A DNA stretch of 64,000 nt. Origin: CAZYBO01 sp964645205. GTDB lineage: Bacteria; Pseudomonadota; Alphaproteobacteria; Rickettsiales; SXRF01. The first letter of the stretch is position 1. Each line of letters opens with the position of its first letter. The notes beneath the pieces are model-generated. The model was not told the origin of the DNA. It saw only the letters and a list, made by a program, of their open reading frames with translations, and made no database searches. Below, piece after piece: positions 58,167-64,000 of this stretch. A program made the translations under genes and the position numbers. The DNA lies in contig CAZYBO010000002.1 of NCBI GenBank assembly GCA_964645205.1, forward strand, positions 62,001-126,000, given 5' to 3'.

Positions 58167-58650
58167 ATTCATTCTCCTCATTCCGCTTACGCTTGCTGGC
58201 TGCGGCTTCCAGCCTTTATACGGCAAGCACCAGCCTACCTCTTCTCCCGGCATGCTCGCGGGCGTGAAGGTGGATACGATCTCCGGCCGCATGGGGCAGC
58301 GGTTCAAGGCCGATCTCGAAGACCGTTTGAACCCGTCCGGCGCGGTGCCCGCCAACCCCGCCTACCGGTTGTCCGCTACCCTTACCAATGCGTCGTCCCC
58401 CATCGGCGTGGCGCGCGACGGCACGATCTCGCGTTACAACGTCTATCTTGAATCCACCTACGTGCTCACCCGCATCAGCGACGGCAAGCAAATCACCAAG
58501 GGCAGCCTGCGCCACGTGAGCAGCTTCAGCAACCTCGCCAACGAATATTTTTCCACCTTCGTGTCCGAGGAGGATGCGATCAAGCGCGGCGTTACCGAGC
58601 TTAGCGAAATGTATCGCCAGCGGCTCGCCACCTATCTGTCCGGCCAATGA
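58150..58650 (+). CDS. lptE: LPS-assembly lipoprotein LptE
   Basis: 166 residues. Signal peptide SWLSKFILLIPLTLAGC with lipobox LAGC (Cys at about 18). GCGFQPLYGKH right after lipidation is the LptE signature. The rest (VDTISGRMGQRFKADLEDRL, YNVYLESTYVLTRISDGKQI) fits the plug-like fold that sits inside LptD. It shows that the cell makes LPS. It overlaps leuS by 17 bases and holA by 4. Confidence 0.95.
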   Translation: MSWLSKFILLIPLTLAGCGFQPLYGKHQPTSSPGMLAGVKVDTISGRMGQRFKADLEDRLNPSGAVPANPAYRLSATLTNASSPIGVARDGTISRYNVYLESTYVLTRISDGKQITKGSLRHVSSFSNLANEYFSTFVSEEDAIKRGVTELSEMYRQRLATYLSGQ

Positions 58651-59660
58651 AGATTGCGCCGCGCGGGATAGAGCCATTCCTTGCCGCGCCCGATAAACCT
58701 TACCGCGCGGCGCTGGTGTTCGGCGTCGATACCGGGCTGGTGCGCGAACGCGCGGGCAAAATCAAGGCCGCTGTGCTGCCCGACATAAACGACCCTTTCG
58801 CGCTCGTAGAGATGTCGGAGGCTTCACTGCTGGCCGACCCCGCCCGACTAGCCGATGAGCTGCTCAGCGTCGGCCTAATGGCATCTAAACGGCTGGTGGT
58901 GATACGGGATGCCTCCGATAAAATCGCCAAAATCGTCCAAGAGGCGGGCGACTGTCTCCACGCCAGCGCGTTTTTACTCATCACGGCTGACGAATTATCC
59001 ACGCGCTCGTCTTTGCGCGCATGGTTCGAGGCCGAGGATAAATGCGCCGCCGTCGCCTGTTACCGCGACGAAGCGCGCGACATCCAGTCCCTCATCCAGC
59101 AAAGTTTCAGCGCAGCGGGCATCACCGCCAGCCGCGACATCACGGATTATTTAGCCGGCCAGTTGGGTAACGACCGCTACGTCACGCGGCAGGAGCTGGA
59201 AAAGATCATCACCTTCGCGGGCGATGAAAAAACGCTGAAGCTGGAGGAGGTGCAATCGCTGGTCGATTACAACCGCGACACGCAGCTCGACGACATCGTG
59301 CACGCGGTCGCCGACAAAAATCTGAAAGCGCTGGAATCTGCTATCACCGCTCATCTGTGCGAAGGCACGCAGCCGGTGGCGTATCTGCGCGCGCTGCAGA
59401 GATATTTCAACCGGCTCTATTACATCCGTTCGCTGGTCGATGGCGGACAGAGCGTGGACAACGTCATCGCAGGGCTGAAACCGAAAGTTTTTTACAAGCA
59501 CGTGCCCACCCTCACCCGCCATGCCCATCAATGGGAGATCGGCGGCATCGTCAAAGCCCTGAAACTGTTGATCGCCGCGGAGCTGGCCTGCAAAACGTCC
59601 GACATGCCGATCATTCCCGCCAGCTCACGCAGGCTGCTGCAGGTAACGCAAGTGCGGTAA
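58647..59660 (+). CDS. holA: DNA polymerase III delta subunit
   Basis: 337 residues of the clamp-loader AAA+-like fold without Walker motifs. It begins KIAPRGIEPFLAAPDKPYRA ALVFGVDTGLVRERAG, typical of alphaproteobacterial HolA, with RLVVIRDASDKI and a C-terminal helical domain (VAYLRALQRYFNRLYYIRSL). It opens the beta clamp. The ATG overlaps the lptE stop in ATGA. The usual downstream gene parB is displaced by a membrane-protein gene. Confidence 0.94.
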   Translation: MKIAPRGIEPFLAAPDKPYRAALVFGVDTGLVRERAGKIKAAVLPDINDPFALVEMSEASLLADPARLADELLSVGLMASKRLVVIRDASDKIAKIVQEAGDCLHASAFLLITADELSTRSSLRAWFEAEDKCAAVACYRDEARDIQSLIQQSFSAAGITASRDITDYLAGQLGNDRYVTRQELEKIITFAGDEKTLKLEEVQSLVDYNRDTQLDDIVHAVADKNLKALESAITAHLCEGTQPVAYLRALQRYFNRLYYIRSLVDGGQSVDNVIAGLKPKVFYKHVPTLTRHAHQWEIGGIVKALKLLIAAELACKTSDMPIIPASSRRLLQVTQVR

Positions 59661-59731
59661 AATTGTAATAAATACAAATATTTCAATAAATTGCATGGTA
59701 TCGACACGGCTATACCCGATGTCATAAAAGA

Positions 59732-59759
59732 TTCATAATACAAACCATACGGTTATGCT
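59732..59759 (+). promoter_or_regulatory. Possible promoter of the glycine-rich membrane protein
   Basis: TTCATA (59732-59737) and TATGCT (59754-59759), 16 bases apart, each match 4 of 6 consensus bases; the start codon is 28 bases downstream. They lie in an AT-rich 126-base gap after holA. Confidence 0.3.
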
Positions 59760-59786
59760 AAATTGAAGGTGGGAGAAACCGTATTC

Positions 59787-60689
59787 ATGACCGACGATCG
59801 TTATTTAGAGCAGCGCATGAAGGAAGAATCCGCCAACATCAAGGTGGATTCCTACCAGAAAATCGCGTCGCGCGGGGGATGGGCGGGAGCAGGTCGCACC
59901 TTGTGGGCGATCAGCTTCATCGGCGCCGTCACCGGCGCGGGCATGGGGCTTATTGCGCCGTTTTTCCCGCTGGTGGTCGGAGCGTCGTCGCTCGCTGCGG
60001 CTGCTGCGGCCATTCCTGCCGCGGTTGCGACATTCGCGGCGGTCGGCCTGTCGATGGGGTTTGCCGGCGGCCTGATGCTCGGGCGTATCAGCGGCGCTAC
60101 CGCAGCGGTGGCCGAAGAAAACGAAAAACGCATGAAACAATGGACAGCGCGCCAGCTACTGGCCGCTAATCCCGAAGCCAGCATCGTGCCGGATGCGCCC
60201 GTCCAGCCTAAGCCACCGCAATCTTATTGGCAGCGCGCGAAGGATAAATACTACACTTACGTGAATCCGAAGCTGGGCATGGCGTTTGCTGCCATAGGCA
60301 TGGCCGGCGGGTTGATCATGGCCGCTGCCTTCCTTGCTACCGGCGGTGCGGCGGGCGCTGTCATGCCCGCGCTTGAAACTATTTCGGGAGTGCCGGGCAT
60401 TGCGTCGAACGCGGCGGCGCTCACGGCGTTCAGCGCAGGCGTCGGCGGTGCGTTCGGCGCGATTTTCAGTTTCAATTATCCGAAAATCACGTCGGAAGTT
60501 ACCCACTTCTTTGGTGATATGCTCAGCGGAAAAACTATCGGCAGGCCATGGGAGCCGCCGCAGGAAAAAACTTCAAGCCAATCGCGTCCGCAGGCGCCGG
60601 AAGCAAGCATGAGCGAACCTCAGCGTCAACACGCATCGTATGCAGAAATGCTCGCAAGCCGCGCGGCCGAACAGCTCACGCTGCAGCCT
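59787..60689 (+). CDS. Glycine/alanine-rich membrane protein of unknown function
   Basis: The stop codon belongs at 60696-60698, so the full frame is 59787-60698 (303 residues); see end note. ATG 59787 has GGGAGAA upstream. Two hydrophobic, glycine-zipper-like regions of similar layout (about residues 25-110 and 158-245) are each followed by a charged segment: AISFIGAVTGAGMGLIAPFF, GLSMGFAGGLMLGRISGA; and AFAAIGMAGGLIMAAAF, FSAGVGGAFGAIFSFNYP. The tail is Pro/Gln/Ser-rich and ends in a helix (ASYAEMLASRAAEQLTLQ). No family is recognised. End note: read the end coordinate as 60698. It is inserted between holA and parB. Confidence 0.7.
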
Positions 60690-60700
60690 AGACGCTAGAC

Positions 60701-61636
60701 TTAGATATTATCCCCGAGACGGCGCAAAATATCATCAAGGTGCGATAGTGAATCGTACGCGAGGATGATTTCCCCGCTTTGCCCGCGGTCATTGATACTC
60801 ACGCGCACGCCCAGATTTTCCGACAGGCTTTCTTCCAGCGCGATGATGTCGGGATCCTTGTTTGTGGGCGGGTAGTAGCCGGATGGCGACGAACCCGCGC
60901 GCGATACGGTTTTTTTCTCGCGTCCCTGTGCCTGGCGGCTGGCGTGTTCGGCCTGGCGCACGTTATAGCCTTTGCGCACGATGTCATGGGCGAGTTCCAC
61001 AGCGTTGGGAACGCCAAGGAGCGCGCGCGCGTGACCCATGGTGAGTTCGCCCTTGTCGAGCATATCCTTCACCTCGTCGGGCAGCGAAAGCAGGCGCAGC
61101 ATGTTGGCGACATGGCTGCGGCTCTTGCCGATGGTGGAGGCTAATTCTTCCTGAGTGTATTCAAATTCTTCAATCAGGCGTTGATAACCTGTCGATTCTT
61201 CCAGCGGGGAAAGATCCTGGCGCTGGACGTTTTCCACCAATGCAAGCTCCAGCGCCTGCTGGTCGCCGATCTCGCGGATGATGACCGGTACTTCCGCCAT
61301 TTCCGCCATTTTAGCCGCGCGCCAACGGCGTTCGCCCGCGATGATCTCGAACTTGTCCGCTTGCTTCGGCGAAGGGCGCACGATGATCGGCTGCATAATG
61401 CCGTTCTTCTGGATCGAATGCGAAAGTTCGGCGAGTGCCTGTTCATTGAATTGCGTGCGCGGCTGATATTTGCCTGCATGGAGTTTGGACACTGCCAGCG
61501 TGTAGACGCCGCCTGCGGATTCCGCCGTGGGTTTAGCGGCGGCAACAGCAGCGGCGGCCGGTTGCGGCTGCGCGTTATAATTTTCTGAAATCAGGGCGGA
61601 GAGCCCCTTCCCTAATCCGCGTGTGGTGGTCGCCAT
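60701..61636 (-). CDS. parB: Chromosome-partitioning protein ParB
   Basis: 311 residues. The CTP-binding domain has GERRWRA (101-107) and ENVQRQDLSPLEE (135-147); the helix-turn-helix parS-binding domain has TQEELASTIGKSRSHVANML and the C-terminus a dimerisation domain. ParB loads at parS sites, spreads as a clamp and organises the origin region. The N-terminus RGLGKGLSALIS is the ParA-stimulating peptide. It lies 16 bases after parA. Three parS-like sites lie 1-2 kb away in rsmG and mnmG. Confidence 0.98.
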   Translation of the reverse strand: MATTTRGLGKGLSALISENYNAQPQPAAAAVAAAKPTAESAGGVYTLAVSKLHAGKYQPRTQFNEQALAELSHSIQKNGIMQPIIVRPSPKQADKFEIIAGERRWRAAKMAEMAEVPVIIREIGDQQALELALVENVQRQDLSPLEESTGYQRLIEEFEYTQEELASTIGKSRSHVANMLRLLSLPDEVKDMLDKGELTMGHARALLGVPNAVELAHDIVRKGYNVRQAEHASRQAQGREKKTVSRAGSSPSGYYPPTNKDPDIIALEESLSENLGVRVSINDRGQSGEIILAYDSLSHLDDILRRLGDNI

Positions 61637-61652
61637 GATGATTCTCCCTCGT

Positions 61653-62462
61653 TTAAGCTGCTTCAGTTTCTTTGGCGCGCGCGCTTTCGCGTTTGAGTAG
61701 CTCGCTTGCCAGTTGGATATAGGCTTTGGAACCTGCGCAATGCATGTCGTAGATCAGCGCGGGCTTGCCATGCGATGGCGCTTCCGACATGCGGATATTG
61801 CGTGGGATAACCGAGCTGTATACGAGATCGCCGAAATAGCCGCGCACGTCGTTTTCAATTTGCTCGGTGAATTTATTTCGCTTGTCATACATCGTGAGGA
61901 CGATGCCCTGGATGGAAAGCGTCGCGTTGAGATTTTCCTTTACCAATTGAATGGTACGCATCAAGTGGCTCAATCCTTCCAACGCATAAAATTCACATTG
62001 GAGGGGGATAAGAACGGCGGTGGATGCGGCTAACGCGTTCAGCGTCAACAGGCCAAGCGACGGCGGGCAGTCGATCAGTATGTAGTCATATTGCCCGGAA
62101 ATCCTATCCAGAGCCATTTTCAGTCGATATTCACGGCGCATCAGGCTTACCATTTCGATCTCTGCGCCCGATAAATCGATGGTTGCAGGTATGACGTGCA
62201 AGCGTGGGATGGCGGTCTTCTGGATGGAATTTTCGACGGGCGTATCGCTCAGTACGATATCGTAGGAGGTGACTTCACGATTATTGGATTCGATGCCAAG
62301 CCCGGTGCTGGCATTGCCTTGCGGATCGAAATCAATGACGAGGACTTTTTTGTTTACGGCGGCGAGTGCGGTGGCGAGATTGACGGTAGTAGTGGTCTTC
62401 CCTACCCCGCCCTTCTGGTTGACGACGGCAAGGATAGTGGGAGATGCATTATCGCCTGTCAT
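61653..62462 (-). CDS. parA: Chromosome-partitioning ATPase ParA
   Basis: 269 residues. The deviant Walker A is QKGGVGKTTTTVNLATAL (residues 16-33), followed by VIDFDPQGNASTGLG and DYILIDCPPSLGLLTLNAL. It forms ATP-dependent dimers on the nucleoid that move ParB-bound origins. It overlaps rsmG by 4 bases and precedes parB, the standard chromosomal order. Confidence 0.98.
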   Translation of the reverse strand: MTGDNASPTILAVVNQKGGVGKTTTTVNLATALAAVNKKVLVIDFDPQGNASTGLGIESNNREVTSYDIVLSDTPVENSIQKTAIPRLHVIPATIDLSGAEIEMVSLMRREYRLKMALDRISGQYDYILIDCPPSLGLLTLNALAASTAVLIPLQCEFYALEGLSHLMRTIQLVKENLNATLSIQGIVLTMYDKRNKFTEQIENDVRGYFGDLVYSSVIPRNIRMSEAPSHGKPALIYDMHCAGSKAYIQLASELLKRESARAKETEAA

Positions 62463-63079
62463 GGTTCACGCTCCCTGAGATTCGAAAGTTGTAGAATAAC
62501 ACCCTGATCACTGGTGACGCTTGGAAAAATCGTATGTGCGAACGACCATATTTTCGAAGCGTCTTCTATCTCTTTAGAATAATTTTTTCCTTTATGGAAG
62601 AGGCAAGTCGTTTCATGTGAAACGAAAAGATGCGCATATTTGCATAAGCTCTTCAATTCACTACAAGCGCGCGATAAAATTATTTTTGCAGTGAGATTTT
62701 TTATCGATTCGATTCGCGTATTATGAAATGTAACACGCGTGTCGGTGAGTCGCGCCACCTCTCTCAGGAAGGTAATTTTTTTTGCATCGGATTCGATCAA
62801 ATGCATATCGCGCGCGCCGTAAATCGCCAGCGTCATACCCGGGAAACCCGCTCCTGTCCCCATGTCCAGCATCGTCGAAGAAAGATCGGGAATATATTTT
62901 ATAAGCTGCAGCGAGTCGAGAAAATGACGGTGCCATGCGGTGTCAATCGATTCGTTACTGACGAGATTGATGCGTTTCTGCCATTTGATTAGCAGGTCGT
63001 GATAGATGGACAGTTTGTCGTATGTTTCGCGTGAAACAGGGATATGCTGATTCAGGGTCTGGAAAATTGAATCAGGCAC
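62459..63079 (-). CDS. rsmG: 16S rRNA (guanine-N7) methyltransferase RsmG
   Basis: 206 residues. The SAM-binding motif is MLDMGTGAGFPGMTLAI; HIPVSRETYDKLSIYHDLL and WQKRINLVSNESIDTAWHRH precede it, as usual for the family. It methylates G527 of 16S rRNA. Two parS-like sequences are embedded in its coding region. Its composition is more AT-rich than that of upstream genes. It overlaps mnmG by 8 bases and parA by 4. Confidence 0.96.
   Translation of the reverse strand: MPDSIFQTLNQHIPVSRETYDKLSIYHDLLIKWQKRINLVSNESIDTAWHRHFLDSLQLIKYIPDLSSTMLDMGTGAGFPGMTLAIYGARDMHLIESDAKKITFLREVARLTDTRVTFHNTRIESIKNLTAKIILSRACSELKSLCKYAHLFVSHETTCLFHKGKNYSKEIEDASKIWSFAHTIFPSVTSDQGVILQLSNLREREP
62609..62624. promoter_or_regulatory. 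parS-like site 1 (in rsmG)
   Basis: CGTTTCATGTGAAACG matches the parS consensus TGTTTCACGTGAAACA at 13 of 16 positions and is nearly palindromic. It encodes part of VSHET. Confidence 0.65.
63023..63038. promoter_or_regulatory. parS-like site 2 (in rsmG)
   Basis: TGTTTCGCGTGAAACA matches the parS consensus at 15 of 16 positions. It encodes part of VSRET near the RsmG N-terminus, and is the best ParB-binding candidate in the window. Confidence 0.85.
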
Positions 63080-64000
63080 AGGCTTCTTGAGTATGGGATG
63101 ATTTTCGTATATGCGCCATCAACGCGATGATGGCCGCCGGTGTGATGCCGGGGATACGGCTGGCCGCGCCCAATGTTTCAGGACGTAATTGGTTCAATTT
63201 CAGTTTCACTTCACTAGAAAGCGATGAAAGCTGGCTATAATTAATATGTTCGGGAATACGCAAATGCTCTTCTTTTTTAAAGGCGATTTTATCCAATTCC
63301 TGCCGGTTGAGGTAACCGGCATAACCCGCTTCAATTTCGATTTGCTCGATAATAGCAGAAGGTATGCTCGTCAATTGCGGCCAGATACGGCATAAATCGG
63401 TAAATGCAATATGCTCGTATTTCAAAAGCTCTAAAGCCGTTTTGCGAATGCCGTCCTGATTGATGGCAATATCATGGGTTTTGAGTTGATTCGGGGTGAT
63501 AGAGAGTGCTTTTAGCGTTTCACGTGAATCGTGTAAGAGGTGCGTTTTGACATTAAACGCGGTTTCACGTTCGCTTTTCACACATCCGGCATCGATGCCT
63601 TTTTGGGTTAGTCGCAAATCCGCATTATCAGGACGAAGGCTGAGCCGGTATTCCGAACGCGACGTGAACATACGATAAGGTTCGCTTGTGCCATGCGTAA
63701 TCAAGTCGTCGATCATTACCCCGATATAGGCGTCGCTGCGATCAACGATAAATGGCTGTGAGCCTGAAGCAGCGAGCGCTGCGTTGATCCCGGCGATAAT
63801 GCCCTGCCCGCCTGCTTCTTCATACCCCGTGGTGCCGTTGATCTGCCCTGCAAAGTAAAGCCCCCTCACCTTTTTGGTTTCGAGGGTTGATTTTAACTCG
63901 CGCGGGTCTACATAATCATATTCAATCGCATAGCCGGGGCGGATCATGACGGCATTTTCTAACCCCGCGATCGTTTTTAGCAAGGCAAGCTGGACGTCTT
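63072..64000 (-). CDS. mnmG: tRNA uridine-5-carboxymethylaminomethyl synthase MnmG, C-terminal half
   Basis: The frame is open to the right edge, so the N-terminal half (FAD-binding domain) lies outside; about 309 of roughly 620 residues are seen. Segments VQLALLKTIAGLENAVMIRP, YDYVDPRELKSTLETKK, GLYFAGQINGTTGYEEAGGQG and MFTSRSEYRLSLRPDNAD are MnmG signatures; the C-terminal helical domain, which binds MnmE, ends ...GAASRIPGITPAAIIALM. It modifies U34 in tRNAs together with MnmE. It overlaps rsmG by 8 bases. Confidence 0.97.
   Translation of the reverse strand, partial: DVQLALLKTIAGLENAVMIRPGYAIEYDYVDPRELKSTLETKKVRGLYFAGQINGTTGYEEAGGQGIIAGINAALAASGSQPFIVDRSDAYIGVMIDDLITHGTSEPYRMFTSRSEYRLSLRPDNADLRLTQKGIDAGCVKSERETAFNVKTHLLHDSRETLKALSITPNQLKTHDIAINQDGIRKTALELLKYEHIAFTDLCRIWPQLTSIPSAIIEQIEIEAGYAGYLNRQELDKIAFKKEEHLRIPEHINYSQLSSLSSEVKLKLNQLRPETLGAASRIPGITPAAIIALMAHIRKSSHTQEACA
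63516..63531. promoter_or_regulatory. parS-like site 3 (in mnmG)
   Basis: CGTTTCACGTGAATCG matches the parS consensus at 13 of 16 positions and encodes part of DSRET. A half site, GTTTCACGT, follows at 63562-63570. Confidence 0.55.

Noticed and set aside
59661..59786. AT-rich gap considered as a replication origin
   Set aside because: No DnaA boxes or 13-mer cluster are visible; a promoter explains it better.

Overview
The window is a gene-dense, GC-rich stretch of a Gram-negative bacterial chromosome. The gene set and order point to an alphaproteobacterium: a 180-kDa-type NAD-glutamate dehydrogenase, a BamF-like (DUF3035) lipoprotein, a DUF3576 lipoprotein upstream of leuS, the order leuS-lptE-holA-parB-parA-rsmG-mnmG, an HdaA-like DnaA homologue linked to perM/DUF2066/purM/purN, and a yraN-BON lipoprotein-gshB cluster. 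I cannot name order or genus from the sequence alone. LptE, BamB, BamF, a porin and a TonB receptor show an LPS-bearing outer membrane. The rsmG-mnmG-parAB end, with parS-like sites, suggests the right side lies close to the replication origin.

Layout. 1-1914 (+): yraN (5' end outside the window), a BON lipoprotein and gshB. 1958-2719 (-): cysQ. 2754-7496 (+): NAD-GDH. 7549-22453 (-): a very tight block of 14 co-directional genes, in transcription order nfu, a CaCA-like exchanger, secF, maoC-like, ribF, lspA, bamF, two M16 peptidases, pgi, mutL, a WecA-like transferase, a FlaA1/WbpM-like dehydratase and purH. 22545-24521 (+): a periplasmic PEBP protein and dctA. 24514-25392 (-): an EamA exporter. 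25476-28175 (+): glnD. 28153-30954 (-): hdaA, perM, DUF2066. 31030-32647 (+): purM-purN. Then an 88-residue orphan and ndk (-).

33642-39023 (+): two related OmpA-type lipoproteins, guaA, a YfgM-like protein and bamB. An antisense orphan gene (39025-39588) separates bamB from der. 39758-44236 (+): der, an ABC ATPase, an RlmI-like methyltransferase, dps and mscL. 44222-47248 (-): putA. 47322-48325 (+): tRNA-Arg(CCU), a structured leader, a truncated GIY-YIG nuclease and an AT-rich orphan gene; this looks like an acquired islet. 48485-51385 (-): a tonB-like gene and a TonB-dependent receptor behind Fur-like boxes, facing a secreted 476-residue protein of unknown function. Then yggS (-), a strongly expressed-looking porin with a classic terminator, DUF3576-leuS-lptE-holA (+), a glycine-rich membrane protein, and parB-parA-rsmG-mnmG (-). 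No gap without a gene exceeds 300 bases, and I saw no rRNA, CRISPR array, prophage or intact transposon.

Most unusual signals. Two core genes carry in-frame arrays of a 7-base unit (consensus AGYGRTC) arranged as inverted arms: der between its two G domains, and leuS at the start of the editing-domain region. A third core gene (rlmI-like) carries a different in-frame palindrome whose relatives sit as hairpins in two intergenic gaps. This recalls the coding palindromic elements of Rickettsia. Other points: three parS-like sites all read as (V/D)S(R/H)ET inside rsmG and mnmG; the tRNA/hairpin/GIY-YIG islet; and a Fur-like box shared by a receptor and an uncharacterised exported protein.
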